Below, piece by piece: positions 16,325-26,396 of a DNA stretch of 49,983 nt (its first letter is position 1; each line of letters begins with the position of its first letter). This DNA is from Salinivenus iranica (GTDB lineage Bacteria; Bacteroidota; Rhodothermia; Rhodothermales; Salinibacteraceae): NCBI GenBank assembly GCA_002894665.1, contig NCRB01000018.1, forward strand, positions 1 to 49,983, read 5' to 3'. Below the pieces are notes generated by a model. The model saw only the letters and a program-made list of their open reading frames with translations, was not told the origin of the DNA and searched no databases. The position numbers and the translations under genes are program-made.

Positions 16325-17773
16325 TTACGATGACTGCACCCCGTCTGATTCCGAGGCATAGGGCAGTTCGAACCAGAAGCGGGTCCCGCGCCCCTTTGTG
16401 CTTTCCACGTGGATGTCTTCGTCGTGGGCCTGAAGGATTTGCTTCACAATGCTGAGGCCGAGGCCCGTGCCGCCGCTGTCGCGCGCCCGGTCCTCGTCCA
16501 CGCGGTAGAATCGATCGAAGATGCGGTCCAGGTGGTCCTCGTCGATGCCCTGCCCGGTATCGACGACGTGGATGCGCACTTTGTCCGCCCGGCGCTGCAC
16601 GCGGCACCGCACCGATCCCTCCGGGGTGTAGGCGATGGCGTTTTCGATGAGGTTGCGCAGCACCTGCCGGATGCGCGACCGGTCGGCGCTGACGTAGAAC
16701 CGGGGCACGTCGGCCTGGAGGTCGAGCCCCTTTTCGTCCGCCTTGGGCCGCAGCATCTCCGTGACCTCGTTCACCAGGTCCTTCAGATCGAAGGCCGACC
16801 GGTTGATGAGGTCCTTCCGGTACTCCAGACGGGCGATGTCAATCAGGTCGTTGAAGAGATTCTGGAGCCGCTCCAGGTTGGTGAGGGCCTTTTCGGCGTA
16901 GGTCTTGCGCTGGCTGTCGCTGAGGCCGGGCGTGCCGAGGGCTTCGAGGTAGCCGCTGATGGAGAAGATGGGGTTGCGGACCTCGTGGGAGACATTGCCG
17001 ATAAACTCGCTCTGCAGCTGGGTGAGGCGCTCCAACTCCTCAATCTTTTCGCGGAGCGTGGCGCCGGCGCGGTTCAGGCTTCCGGCGAGGTCCTGGAATT
17101 CGGCGGCGCGCGAATTGAGGCGCACGCGACCGGCAAATTGCCCTTCGGCCACGCGCTGAGCGGTCTCGCGGATGCGCCGGAGGGGGGTGGTGACCTGATA
17201 GGCGGCGACGAAGCTGCCGAGGACGGCGAGGATAAAGGCGAGCACCATCCCCAGGATGAGCACCACCTGCGAGCGCTGGACGAGGTGGTAGAGCGGGGGG
17301 GCGGGCTGCTCAACCTGGACCGTCAGATCGGCGGCCGGACGGGAGAGGCCCGCCAGGAAGACGAGGGCCCCCTGCGCATTTCGGTAGCTCGAAAACTGAG
17401 CCTGGTTCGAGGCGTCGGACCGATTGGCCAACGACAGCAGCGAGTCCGGCGCCGACAGGCTGGCGGTCGTGTAGGTGGTGTCGCGGGTCGTGACGGCCAC
17501 CCGCAGGTCCGTCAGTTCGGTCAGGTGTTGGACGATGCTCGCGTGTCGTCCGGGGCTGGGAGCCTGTTCCACCTGCTCCACGATCCGCTCGGCCTGATCG
17601 TGGAGGGTCTGCTGCATGGCCGTCCGCATTTCCCCCCGAAGCACCAGGAGGGCGTACAGCGCCACTCCCAGTACCGCAAGGCCCACGAACAACGAAAACG
17701 TCAGCACCATCCACGTTTGTGTGGAGGCTCGGTCGGGGAGTAGCGCGTCGCGGACCGAACGAAAGACCGACAT
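16325..17773 (-). CDS. Sensor histidine kinase (HAMP, HisKA, HATPase)
   Basis: 482 aa from the ATG at 17773; a GTG two codons earlier (17779) is possible. TM1 at about 21-45, a periplasmic sensor region of about 125 residues, TM2 at about 169-191, HAMP to about 245. The phospho-acceptor is H263 in NVSHEVRNPIFSI. The ATPase domain shows an N-box (NLIENAIAY), DTGQGI and GGTGLGLSIVKQI. This is a classical PhoR-type orthodox kinase. It follows the response-regulator gene by 117 bp on the same strand, forming an evident two-component pair. Signal unknown; the periplasmic region has no recognisable PAS or Cache motif by eye. Confidence 0.92.
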   Translation of the reverse strand: MSVFRSVRDALLPDRASTQTWMVLTFSLFVGLAVLGVALYALLVLRGEMRTAMQQTLHDQAERIVEQVEQAPSPGRHASIVQHLTELTDLRVAVTTRDTTYTTASLSAPDSLLSLANRSDASNQAQFSSYRNAQGALVFLAGLSRPAADLTVQVEQPAPPLYHLVQRSQVVLILGMVLAFILAVLGSFVAAYQVTTPLRRIRETAQRVAEGQFAGRVRLNSRAAEFQDLAGSLNRAGATLREKIEELERLTQLQSEFIGNVSHEVRNPIFSISGYLEALGTPGLSDSQRKTYAEKALTNLERLQNLFNDLIDIARLEYRKDLINRSAFDLKDLVNEVTEMLRPKADEKGLDLQADVPRFYVSADRSRIRQVLRNLIENAIAYTPEGSVRCRVQRRADKVRIHVVDTGQGIDEDHLDRIFDRFYRVDEDRARDSGGTGLGLSIVKQILQAHDEDIHVESTKGRGTRFWFELPYASESDGVQSS

Positions 17774-17890
17774 TACCACTCAGCAGAACCCAGAAGGAGG
17801 GAGCGCGCGAACGAAGCAAGGGCCCGGGGCGCGGGCCAAGGACGAACCAGTTCACCGCGCGTCCCCCGGCGCGGGTGTTGAAGGCACCGG

Positions 17891-18604
17891 CTAGGCCTCG
17901 GCGGATTCTTCTTCGCGGACGAACCGGTAGCCCACGCCCCGAACCGTCTGGATGTGCTCGGCAAAGTCCCCGAGCTTCTCGCGCAGGTTTTTGATGTGGG
18001 CGTCGACGGTCCGCTCGGTGACCATCATCGCATCCTTCCAGATGGTTTCGAGAAGCTGCTGCCGCGTGAACGCCTTGCGCGGGTGCCGCACCAGGTAGCG
18101 GAGAAGCTCGAACTCCGTGAGCGTGAGGCCGAGGTCCTCGCCCTCGAGCTCGGCGCGGTACTCGTCCTCGTAAATCTTGAGGCCGTCCACTTCCAGGATG
18201 CTGCTTTCCTCGACGCCGGAGCGTCGCAGAACGGCCTTGACGTGGGCCACGAGCACCTGCGGGGACACCGGCTTCGTAAGGTAGTCGTCTCCCCCCAGCA
18301 TGAGGCCCTCGATCTGGTCTTCCTCCTCGGTCTTCGCACTAAGGAAGACGATGGGAATGTTCTCCGTCTCGACGCGCGAGCGGAGCTTTCGACACACCTC
18401 GTATCCGTCGACTCCCGGAAGCATGATGTCAAGAACAATCAGGTCAATGTCGCTCGACGCGGTCTCCAGGGCTCCTTCGCCGTCGTGGGCGGTGTGGACG
18501 GTGTATCCTTCTTCTTCGAGGAAGTGACCGACGACCTCGACAACGTCTTTCTCGTCGTCGACGACGAGGATGTCGATGTCACCGGGATCGGCAGTAATCG
18601 GCAT
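17891..18604 (-). CDS. PhoB/OmpR-family response regulator
   Basis: 237 aa. Receiver domain at about 10-125 with acidic pair D16/D17, phospho-acceptor D59 (LIVLDIMLPG), S89 and K111 in the canonical positions. A winged-helix DNA-binding domain follows at about 140-232, with LTLTEFELLRYLVRHP and a terminal RTVDAHIKNLREKLG recognition region ending in VRGVGYRF, typical of OmpR/PhoB. Cytoplasmic transcription factor controlled by the sensor kinase encoded next. It could be the phosphate regulator, but no pst or pho genes are in view, so the regulon is open. Confidence 0.93.
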   Translation of the reverse strand: MPITADPGDIDILVVDDEKDVVEVVGHFLEEEGYTVHTAHDGEGALETASSDIDLIVLDIMLPGVDGYEVCRKLRSRVETENIPIVFLSAKTEEEDQIEGLMLGGDDYLTKPVSPQVLVAHVKAVLRRSGVEESSILEVDGLKIYEDEYRAELEGEDLGLTLTEFELLRYLVRHPRKAFTRQQLLETIWKDAMMVTERTVDAHIKNLREKLGDFAEHIQTVRGVGYRFVREEESAEA

Positions 18605-18759
18605 GAGTCAATGGGATGGTAAATGAAAAAAGGCAACGCAAAGAACGAACGGAAGGCAGGAGCCGCGACGGCGCCCAAAGGGCACGGCTATCAAAGAAGA
18701 CGACAGCACGCACCTCCGCCATTAATTAAACGTCCGAATACGTAACGATCTTGTGGAAA

Positions 18760-19929
18760 TCAGGGTGCAGGGGGCGCTTCGGTGGTCGAGTGTGGCGTCG
18801 GGGGAGCCTTTGGTTCTGTATCGGTATAGGTCCGAGGGACCCGGGACGACAGGTCACAACAAATTTCGTACGGAATCGTCTCGGCCCAGTCGGCCACGTC
18901 GTGCATCGTCGGTCCTTCGGGGCCAAAAAGGAGGGCTTCATCTCCCACCGATACGTCTGTGGCGGGCGGGCGATCCGGAGGCCCCAGATTGACCATGCAC
19001 ATGTCCATGCAAATGGTGCCCACGACCGGTCGCTTCTCGCCGGCGATGCGGACCACGGCCCGTCCCGAGGCCAGGCGCGGGTAGCCGTCGCCGTAGCCGA
19101 CGCCCAGCGTGGCGATGCGGGACGGTTCGGAGGCGCGCCACGTGGCGCCGTAGGAAATGGGCGTTCCGGGCGCGACGGTTTTCAGGTGGGTGACGCGGGC
19201 CCGCAGCTGCATGATCGGTCGAAGAGGAAGCCGGGACGCCAGGGCGGGCCGGGCCGCGAGGCCGTACAGCGAGATGCCGGTGCGCACCAGGGGGCGCGGG
19301 AAGTCACGGGCCCGGGGGCCGACGGTGAGGAGCGCGCCGGTGTTGGCCGTGTGGATACATTCGGGCGTGGCGTCGAGGCGGTCCAGTAGGGCCTCAAACC
19401 GATCCAGCTGGGTCTGGGGGAAGGAGCTGTCGGGGGCGTCGGCGGTGGCGAAGTGGGTCCAGACCCCGGCCAGGACGACGCCGTCCGCCGCGGCCAGGCG
19501 ATGGATCACCTCCGGGGCGTCGGCGGGGGCGAGGCCGAGGCGGCCCATGCCGGTGTCGATCTTCACGTGGGCCCGCAAGGGGTGGGCCGACGTCCCGTGG
19601 GTTCGGACGGCCTCGGCTGCGTCGGCCGACGAGACGGTCACGTCCAGGTCATGGCGCGTGTACACGGACAGGTGGTTCGGGAAGGGGGCGCCGAGGACGA
19701 GGATGCGACCCGACAGGCCGGCCTCCCGGAGGTGCACCCCCTCGTCTGGGCGAGCGACGGCAAAGTGGCGAACTCCCTCGTCCGCCAGCGTGCGGGCGAC
19801 GGGGACGGCCCCGTGCCCGTACGCATCGGCTTTGAGCACCGCCATCACATCGGCGTCCGCCGCGCACTTCTGAAGCGTCCGCACGTTGTGCCGGAGGGCC
19901 CCAAGATCAACGGATGCCGTCACCGGCAT
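18760..19929 (-). CDS. alr: Alanine racemase
   Basis: 389 aa. PLP-dependent fold-III racemase making D-alanine for peptidoglycan. The PLP lysine is K33 in VLKADAYGHG; the second catalytic residue should be Y260 in PISYGATWRA; GVGYGDGYPR and CMDMCM segments are typical. The ATG at 19929 fits the family N-terminus (SVDLGALRHNV); the open frame continues upstream but encodes no recognisable sequence. The last roughly 20 residues are a Pro/Thr-rich extension beyond the usual end. Divergent from dipeptidyl peptidase IV across a 233-bp gap. The D-Ala-D-Ala ligase that uses its product lies 2.6 kb away on the other strand. Confidence 0.93.
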   Translation of the reverse strand: MPVTASVDLGALRHNVRTLQKCAADADVMAVLKADAYGHGAVPVARTLADEGVRHFAVARPDEGVHLREAGLSGRILVLGAPFPNHLSVYTRHDLDVTVSSADAAEAVRTHGTSAHPLRAHVKIDTGMGRLGLAPADAPEVIHRLAAADGVVLAGVWTHFATADAPDSSFPQTQLDRFEALLDRLDATPECIHTANTGALLTVGPRARDFPRPLVRTGISLYGLAARPALASRLPLRPIMQLRARVTHLKTVAPGTPISYGATWRASEPSRIATLGVGYGDGYPRLASGRAVVRIAGEKRPVVGTICMDMCMVNLGPPDRPPATDVSVGDEALLFGPEGPTMHDVADWAETIPYEICCDLSSRVPRTYTDTEPKAPPTPHSTTEAPPAP

Positions 19930-20162
19930 GAGCCGATCGGGATGTGGGGAGGTGTCGGGGGCAGCCACGGGGCGTCTAAGGTGGAGATTTAAATACGCAA
20001 CCGGTTCATAGATTGCGTCTCTGTAATGGTTCCAATCCGAGGGGGCGGATGCGCCAGAGGAAATGCGGCCCGGGGTCTTGCGAAGGAGGGGGAGCGGCGG
20101 GTATGTTGCGCAGTACGGCCGAGGTTGGGCCGCGCCAGATCTCCACAACGTGACGCCCTCCT

Positions 20163-22532
20163 ATGGTTCGACGCTTCGTCTATGCCCTCACGGCCCTCGC
20201 CTTCTTGTTTGGATCGGTTCCGGGGACGCACGCCCAGCCGGCGGATTCGCTGAGCTTCTCCCTGGAGGCCATCCACGCCTCTTCCACCTTCTCGCCGGAC
20301 GCTTTTGAAGGGGGACGCTGGGCGGAGGAAGGCCCCGTCATCACCTACATCCAGCCGGCCGACACGGGCGAGGCCACCCACCTGATGCGGTACAACCTGG
20401 AGACCGACGAGGAGACGCGCCTCGTGGACGGCACGAATCTGTACGCGGAGGACGTCGATCGGGTGGTGCCGATCGAAGACTACGAGTTCGGGCCCGAGCG
20501 GGAGAAGGTGCTCATCTATACGGACTCGAAGCAGGTGTGGCGCGCCAACACCAAGGGGTTTTATTACGTCTACGACCGGTCGGAGCAGACCCTGACCCCC
20601 GTGGCCGATCGCGACGACGGCTACCAGATGTTCGCCAAGTTCAACCCGTCGGCTACGAGGGTGGGCTTCGTGCGGGAGCGCAACCTGTTCGCGGTGGACC
20701 TGGAGACCGGAACCGAGACTGCGCTGACGACGGACGGCGCGGACGGCACAATTATCAACGGCACGTTCGACTGGGTGTACGAGGAAGAATTCGGCCTGCG
20801 CGACGGGTGGAAGTGGAGTCCGGACGGAGACCACATCGCGTTCTTCAAGCTCGACGAGTCGGACACCCGCTCGTTTGCGCTTACCGACTACACCACGCGC
20901 TACCCGGAATACAAGCGGTTTCGGTACCCGAAAGCGGGGGAGGTCAACAGCGACATCAAGGTTGGGGTGGTCACCCTGGCCGATGTGGATACGACGCGGG
21001 CCGGCCAGCCGCAGGCCATCCAGTACTTCGACACGGGCACCTGGGACCCGTCGCTCTCCCACGAGGAGGAGATCACAGACCCGCACGAGTACCTGGCCCG
21101 CATGGGCTGGACGCCCGAGATTGACGGGCGTCACCGCGTGTGGCTCTTTCGAATGAACCGGGGGCAGAATCAGCTCGACTTGCTCTACGGCGACCCGCAG
21201 TCGGGGACGGTGCGGGAGGTGATGCAGGAGGAAAACGACACCTACATCGACATCACCGACGACAAGATTGCGTTTCTCGACGAGAGCGATCACTTCGTCT
21301 TCCTGACCGAGCGTACGGGCTACAACCACGCCCACCTCTACCGGACGGATGGGACACACCTGGGCCCGGTGACCGACGGGAACTGGGAGGTCACGTCGTT
21401 CCACGGCGTCGACGAGGGGACCCTCACGGCGTATTTCACCGCCACCCGGGACACGTCCACGCAGCGCCACCTGTACCGCGCCGGCCTGTCGCTGTCCGAG
21501 CACGAGACGGCCATGACGCCGGAGAAGATCACCGAGCGGTCCGGCTCGCACAGCGTCAATCTGTCGGCGGACCGGTCGTACTACATCGACACGTACTCGC
21601 GCCCCGACGTGCCGCCGACCTGGACGCTGCACGCGGCCGACGGCGACCGGCTGACGACGCTGGAGGACAACGATGCGCTGAAGCAGCGCCTCGACCGCCT
21701 GAACCTGCCCGAGGCCACGTTCACGACGCTCCCGGCCGCCGACGGCACCCCGCTCAACGCCTACGTCGTGAAGCCGACGGACTTCGACCCGTCCCAGCAG
21801 TACCCGGTGCTGATGTACGTGTACGGCGGGCCCGGCGTCCAGACCGTTATGGACCGGTGGGGCGGCAGCCGAATGCTCTGGCACAAGTACCTGGCCCGGG
21901 CGCACGACGTGGTCGTGGTGAGCGTGGACAATCGGGGCACCGGCGGCCGGGGGAAGGCCTTTCAGGACGTGCCGTACCAGCGCCTGGGGCAGCCCGAGGC
22001 GGCCGATCAGGTGCACGCCGCCCAGGCCCTCAGCGATTCCAGCTGGGTAGATGACGAGCGCATTGGCATTTGGGGCTGGAGCTACGGGGGATACATGACC
22101 CTGCTCTCCATGCTCAAGGGCGAGGGGCCGTCGACCTTCGATGTTGGCCTCTCGGTGGCGCCCGTCACCGACTGGCGGCTCTACGATACCATCTATACGG
22201 AGCGCTACATGTCCACCCCGCAGCAGAACGAGGACGGCTATACGAACGGCGCCCCGCAGGCCTACGCCGATAGCCTGCGCCCCGACCAATCGCTCTTCCT
22301 CGCCCACGGGGACTTCGACGACAATGTGCACTTTCAGAACAGCGTCCAGATGATCGACAAGCTGCAGGCGGCCGGGAAGCAGTTTTCGTTCATGATGTAT
22401 CCGAAGAAAGACCACAGCATTGCGGGGGGGACGACGCGGCTCCACCTGTTCCGCGCACTCACCGACTTCGTGGACACCCATTTGGTGGAGCGCAGCGCCG
22501 GGTCCGGTTCGAGCGGGCCGTCGGCGAGATAA
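20163..22532 (+). CDS. Dipeptidyl peptidase IV (S9B prolyl oligopeptidase family)
   Basis: 789 aa with a signal peptide at 1-24. Eight-blade propeller (about 60-540), then an alpha/beta hydrolase domain. Catalytic triad: S640 in GWSYGGYM, D719 in DDNVHF, H751 in KDHSIAGG. DPP-IV-type Glu residues binding the peptide N-terminus are expected in the propeller, and YEEEFGLRDGWKWSPDG is the characteristic segment. Secreted or periplasmic enzyme removing X-Pro/X-Ala dipeptides, suiting a peptide-scavenging lifestyle. A weak promoter-like pair (TTGCGA, 18 nt, TATGTT) sits about 50-75 bp before the ATG. The following ddl gene starts 18 bp after the stop. Confidence 0.93.
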   Translation: MVRRFVYALTALAFLFGSVPGTHAQPADSLSFSLEAIHASSTFSPDAFEGGRWAEEGPVITYIQPADTGEATHLMRYNLETDEETRLVDGTNLYAEDVDRVVPIEDYEFGPEREKVLIYTDSKQVWRANTKGFYYVYDRSEQTLTPVADRDDGYQMFAKFNPSATRVGFVRERNLFAVDLETGTETALTTDGADGTIINGTFDWVYEEEFGLRDGWKWSPDGDHIAFFKLDESDTRSFALTDYTTRYPEYKRFRYPKAGEVNSDIKVGVVTLADVDTTRAGQPQAIQYFDTGTWDPSLSHEEEITDPHEYLARMGWTPEIDGRHRVWLFRMNRGQNQLDLLYGDPQSGTVREVMQEENDTYIDITDDKIAFLDESDHFVFLTERTGYNHAHLYRTDGTHLGPVTDGNWEVTSFHGVDEGTLTAYFTATRDTSTQRHLYRAGLSLSEHETAMTPEKITERSGSHSVNLSADRSYYIDTYSRPDVPPTWTLHAADGDRLTTLEDNDALKQRLDRLNLPEATFTTLPAADGTPLNAYVVKPTDFDPSQQYPVLMYVYGGPGVQTVMDRWGGSRMLWHKYLARAHDVVVVSVDNRGTGGRGKAFQDVPYQRLGQPEAADQVHAAQALSDSSWVDDERIGIWGWSYGGYMTLLSMLKGEGPSTFDVGLSVAPVTDWRLYDTIYTERYMSTPQQNEDGYTNGAPQAYADSLRPDQSLFLAHGDFDDNVHFQNSVQMIDKLQAAGKQFSFMMYPKKDHSIAGGTTRLHLFRALTDFVDTHLVERSAGSGSSGPSAR

Positions 22533-22550
22533 TAGGGGGAAGGTTCGTCT

Positions 22551-23828
22551 GTGCCGAATAGAACAGAGGTCTCTGTGTCGACCGATCGATTGAACGTTGG
22601 GATTGCACTTGGAGGCGTTGCCCCCGAGCACGAGGTCTCGATCATTTCTGCGCTGCAGGCGGCCGCGGCCCTCGACCGCGACCGCTTCCGGCCGGTGCCC
22701 CTCTACATCGCGAAGGACGGGCGGTGGTACACGGGCGAGTCGTTGCTGGACGTGGAGCGCTACCAGGAGCTCGAGGCCTTGCTGGAGGAGGCGATGCCGG
22801 TGGCGCTGGCGCCCACGCCGCACGGTCGGCTGGAGGTGGTGGAGGACCGCGCGGCGGGGGCGCTGCAGCGGCTTACGCGTCCGCCTCGTCGCCTCCCGGT
22901 GGACGTTATGCTGCTGGGGTTGCACGGAGGGGCCGGAGAGGACGGCGGCCTGCAGGGCCTCTGCGAAACGTTCAACGTGCCCTACACCAGCACCGGCGTC
23001 TTCGGCTCGGCCCTCGGCATGGACAAGGTGATGTCGAAGCGCCTGTGCCGCGACGCCGGGATTCCGGTGGTCGACTTCGTCTCGATCCGCGAGCGGGAGT
23101 GGGCCGGTCGGGAGGAGGACGGGCTGGACCGCTGCGAGGACGCGATCGGGTATCCCATGGTGGTGAAACCGGCGCGCTGTGGGTCCTCCATCGGCATTGC
23201 CCGGGCGGACGACCGTGCCGCGCTCGACGCGGCCATCGAGGAGGCCTTCCGCTACGACGACAAGATTGTGGTGGAGCGGGCCGTCGAGGCGCTCCGCGAG
23301 ATCAACTGCTCGGTCCTCGGGGACGCCCACGAGGCAACACCCAGCGTCCTAGAGGAGCCCGTTCCGTCGGACGAAGAGGAGCTGCTTAGCTTTCAGGACA
23401 AGTACATGCGCGACGGCGGCACGAAGGAGCGCAGCGGGGGGAGCAAACCCGGAGCGGAGGCGCCGGGCGGCATGGCCTCTCTCGACCGCATCGTGCCGGC
23501 GGACCTTTCCGACGAGCGGACGGAGCGCATTCAAAACCTCGCGGTGCGGCTCTTCCGCCTCTTCGAATGTGCCGGGGTGGTCCGCATCGACTTCATGATT
23601 GACGAGTCGACGGGCGATCTCTATTTCAACGAGATCAACACCATCCCCGGTTCGTTCTCGTTCTACCTGTGGGAGCCGTCCGGTGTCCCGTTCGACGAGC
23701 TGATGGAGCGACTCATCGAGATTGCCCGCCGGCGCCACCGTGAGCAGAACGGTCGCGTGCGGACCTACGATGTCAACTTGCTGGCAGAGAAGAGCTTGGG
23801 TGGGTTAAAGAGCGGCGACCCGGGATGA
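22551..23828 (+). CDS. ddl: D-alanine--D-alanine ligase
   Basis: 425 aa with a GTG start; shorter starts a few codons later are possible. ATP-grasp enzyme joining two D-Ala for peptidoglycan. N-terminal VGIALGGVAPEHEVSI, MDKVMSKRLCRDAGIP, the ATP-binding VVKPARCGSSIGIARA and C-terminal RIDFMIDESTGDLYFNEINTIPGS segments are diagnostic. It is longer than the usual 300-370 residues because of a Gly/Glu-rich insertion at about 265-310, in the region that forms the mobile loop. Located 18 bp after DPP-IV, so probably co-transcribed with it; alr is nearby on the opposite strand. Confidence 0.92.
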   Translation: MPNRTEVSVSTDRLNVGIALGGVAPEHEVSIISALQAAAALDRDRFRPVPLYIAKDGRWYTGESLLDVERYQELEALLEEAMPVALAPTPHGRLEVVEDRAAGALQRLTRPPRRLPVDVMLLGLHGGAGEDGGLQGLCETFNVPYTSTGVFGSALGMDKVMSKRLCRDAGIPVVDFVSIREREWAGREEDGLDRCEDAIGYPMVVKPARCGSSIGIARADDRAALDAAIEEAFRYDDKIVVERAVEALREINCSVLGDAHEATPSVLEEPVPSDEEELLSFQDKYMRDGGTKERSGGSKPGAEAPGGMASLDRIVPADLSDERTERIQNLAVRLFRLFECAGVVRIDFMIDESTGDLYFNEINTIPGSFSFYLWEPSGVPFDELMERLIEIARRRHREQNGRVRTYDVNLLAEKSLGGLKSGDPG

Positions 23829-23910
23829 GGCCGTCGCGGCAAGGGAACAGCCCCTCGCGGCGCAAGGTTTGCCGGGTCCGATGTGCTGTTCGGAATCGCA
23901 GGTGGCAACA

Positions 23911-25104
23911 ATGATGCGCCGGTGGACGACCGGACTGGTCCTGCTGCTGGTTGCAGTGGTCGCGCCCGCGGAGGCCTACGCGCAGACGGCGGCGGACGGG
24001 GCCGGGCGGTCCACCTCGGTCCTTGGGGAGCCCTTCGTCCGGGAGGAAGGCAAGAAGGGGCTCGATCTTCTCTACAACATGCAGTCCGAGGAGGCGCGGG
24101 CGATCTTTCAGGAGATCGACCGGCGCTATCCGGAGCATCCAGTGGGTCCTTTTCTGCAGGGGCTCAACCTGTGGTGGACCATCATGCTGGATCTGACGGA
24201 CACCGCACACGACGAGGCGTTCTTTGAGAAGATGAACGCGGTGATCGACCGGTGCGACGAGCTGCTCGACGAGGACCCCGATCACTTTGACGCCCAGCTC
24301 TTCAAGGCCGCCGCCCACGGGTTCAAGGCGCGTCTGGCGTCGAACCGGAGCAACTGGTGGAAGGCCCTGCGCAACGGCCGCACGGCCATCAAGCATGCAC
24401 GCTCCGTGGCCGAGGCAGCGCCGTCCGACAGCGCGGGCGACTACGTGTTTGGAAAAGGGCTTTACGACTACTACGCCGCCATCCTGGAAGAGGAATACCC
24501 GGTCACCAAGACGTTTACCTGGATGCTGCCGGATGGAAACAAGGAGCGCGGGCTGCGTCTACTCCGGCGGACCGCGGAGGAGGGCCGGTACGTGCAGACG
24601 GAGGCGATTTACTACCTCACGCAGATCTACTACCTCTACGAGGAGGACTATCAGAAAAGCCGCCACTACGTTCAGCGTCTCCGTGAGCGACACCCGAAAA
24701 ACCCCTACTTCCACACGTTTGAGGGGCGGGTGTATGCGCGCTGGGGCCGATGGGGAGAGGCCCGTCAGGTGTTTTCGTCCGTCGTTGAGCGCTGCGCCGC
24801 CGGGGCGGCGGGCTACAACACGCACATGGAAGAGATTGCCCGCTACTACCTGGGCCGCGATCGACTGTATCGGGACGACTACGAGCAGGCGCTCGCCTAT
24901 TTCACGGAGGTTCAGCGGCTTACCGACCGCGACGTCGAAGACAATCGCTACCGCATTCTGGCGCTCCTGTACCAGGGGATGACCTACGACGCGATGGATC
25001 GCCGGGAGCTGGCCGTCAAACACTATCGCCACGTCCTGGAGCTGGACGATCCGGTGGGGGCGCACGACCAGGCAGAGCAGTACCTCGACGAGCCGTATTC
25101 GTAA
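23911..25104 (+). CDS. Secreted tetratricopeptide-repeat protein
   Basis: 397 aa. Signal peptide of about 25 residues (MMRRWTTGLVLLLV... cut after AYA). The two consecutive ATGs at 23911/23914 mark the start; upstream in-frame sequence lacks homology. The mature part is helical with several TPR-like pairs (for example GKGLYDYYAAILEEEYP, EAIYYLTQIYYLYEEDY, and YEQALAYFTEVQRLTDRD near the end). No catalytic motif. TPR proteins of this kind act as periplasmic protein-interaction scaffolds; the partner is unknown. Neighbours (ddl, VWA protein) do not specify a role. Confidence 0.72.
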   Translation: MMRRWTTGLVLLLVAVVAPAEAYAQTAADGAGRSTSVLGEPFVREEGKKGLDLLYNMQSEEARAIFQEIDRRYPEHPVGPFLQGLNLWWTIMLDLTDTAHDEAFFEKMNAVIDRCDELLDEDPDHFDAQLFKAAAHGFKARLASNRSNWWKALRNGRTAIKHARSVAEAAPSDSAGDYVFGKGLYDYYAAILEEEYPVTKTFTWMLPDGNKERGLRLLRRTAEEGRYVQTEAIYYLTQIYYLYEEDYQKSRHYVQRLRERHPKNPYFHTFEGRVYARWGRWGEARQVFSSVVERCAAGAAGYNTHMEEIARYYLGRDRLYRDDYEQALAYFTEVQRLTDRDVEDNRYRILALLYQGMTYDAMDRRELAVKHYRHVLELDDPVGAHDQAEQYLDEPYS

Positions 25105-25204
25105 CGCGACCGGGACGACTGCGGGCGAGGATTCGTCAAACAAAGCTGCGCGGCGCGGCGTACGCTTTTTTCCGTTGTTATCATTCCTACTGGTTGGGTG
25201 CGCC

Positions 25205-26311
25205 ATGCGACTTCGGTATCTCGATTGGGACCCTGCCCGCCACGGCAGCCAAAAGCCGCTCTTCGAAGAGCTCATGGACCTCTTCGAGAAACTGCTGGAG
25301 TACGCGGCCGGCGACGCGGAGGAGGCGCTCGACTGGCTCCGCCAGCTCGATGAGCAGCACGACCTCACCGCCGGCCACGACGAGGACCTCGACGACTTTA
25401 TCGAGGAGCTGAAAAAGCGCGGGTACCTGGAAGAGGACGAGGAGACGGGCCAGATGCAGATCACGGCCCAGGCCGAGCGGTCGCTCCGGCAGTCGGCCCT
25501 GGAAGAGATCTTCGGGGAGCTGCGCAAGCACGGCGACGGCGACCACCGCACCCCGTACAAGGGGAAAAACAACGAGCGCCGGCCCGAAACGCGGGACTGG
25601 CAGTTCGGGGACGACGTGTCGCAGCTCGACATGACCGGCACCCTCTCCAACTCGTTCCGACGCAGCGGGGTGGGCGACGACTGGCACCTCTCCGAGGACG
25701 ACTTCCAGGTCCACGAGACGGACCACCGCGCCACCATGGCGACCGTGCTCATGGTGGACCTCTCCCACTCCATGGTGCTCTACGGCGAGGACCGGATCAC
25801 CCCCGCCCGCCGCGTGGCGATGGGCCTGTCGGAGCTGATCATGACGAAGTACCCGAAGGACACGCTCGACATCGTGGCCTTCGGCAACGATGCGTGGGAG
25901 ATTGAGGTGGAGGACCTGCCGTACCTCGACGTCGGCCCCTACCACACCAACACCCGAGCGGGACTGCAGCGGGCGCGCAACATCCTGCACCGCCGCAACA
26001 ACCGCAACAAGCAAATCTTCATGATCACGGACGGCAAGCCCAGCTGCCACATCGAAAACGGGCAGATGTACCGCAACGCCTACGGGCTCGACCGGAAGAT
26101 CGTGAACAAGGTGCTCGACGAGGCGGTGGTGTGCCGGCGGCAGGACATCACGATCACGACCTTCATGATTGCGCGCGATCCGGGCCTTCAGAACTTCGTC
26201 CGCAAGCTAACGGAGGCCAACCGGGGCCGCGCCTACTACGCCCAGCTCGACGACCTCGGCTCATTCCTCTTTGAGGACTACGTCCGAAACCGCCGCAAGC
26301 ACGTGCGTTGA
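25205..26311 (+). CDS. VWA-domain protein
   Basis: 368 aa, no signal peptide. The N-terminal 175 residues are helical and very acidic. A von Willebrand A domain follows with a MIDAS DLSHS at 185-189 after TVLMVDL, a TNTRAGLQ threonine segment and MITDGKPSCH. Cytoplasmic VWA proteins like this often work with MoxR/ChlI-type AAA+ ATPases, but none is adjacent. The start at 25205 (MRLRYLDWDP) is chosen because the previous in-frame residues read like untranslated sequence. Its stop codon is inside a TGCGTTGA direct repeat (see 26304). Confidence 0.78.
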   Translation: MRLRYLDWDPARHGSQKPLFEELMDLFEKLLEYAAGDAEEALDWLRQLDEQHDLTAGHDEDLDDFIEELKKRGYLEEDEETGQMQITAQAERSLRQSALEEIFGELRKHGDGDHRTPYKGKNNERRPETRDWQFGDDVSQLDMTGTLSNSFRRSGVGDDWHLSEDDFQVHETDHRATMATVLMVDLSHSMVLYGEDRITPARRVAMGLSELIMTKYPKDTLDIVAFGNDAWEIEVEDLPYLDVGPYHTNTRAGLQRARNILHRRNNRNKQIFMITDGKPSCHIENGQMYRNAYGLDRKIVNKVLDEAVVCRRQDITITTFMIARDPGLQNFVRKLTEANRGRAYYAQLDDLGSFLFEDYVRNRRKHVR

Positions 26312-26385
26312 TGCGTTGACGGTTGGCATGTTGAACGTTGAGGGGGAGGACGCGTGGTACACCTTCAGCTTTCCAACCATCAACC
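26304..26385. repeat. Palindromic intergenic element between VWA gene and rsmA
   Basis: Tandem TGCGTTGA words (26304-26311 and 26312-26319), the first containing the VWA stop codon. They open into an imperfect inverted repeat: 26314-26337 pairs with 26362-26385 (18 of 24 positions complementary, 24-nt loop). The same word series (TGATRCGTTGAMRGTTG) follows the ftsY stop at 49841. It may act as an intergenic hairpin or be a small dispersed repeat. Confidence 0.6.
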
Positions 26386-26396
26386 TTCCGACCCCG

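Noticed and set aside
19989..23330. Very long open frame on the minus strand (1113 codons)
   Set aside because: Antisense of dipeptidyl peptidase IV and ddl, both with full catalytic motifs; composition typical of a shadow frame.
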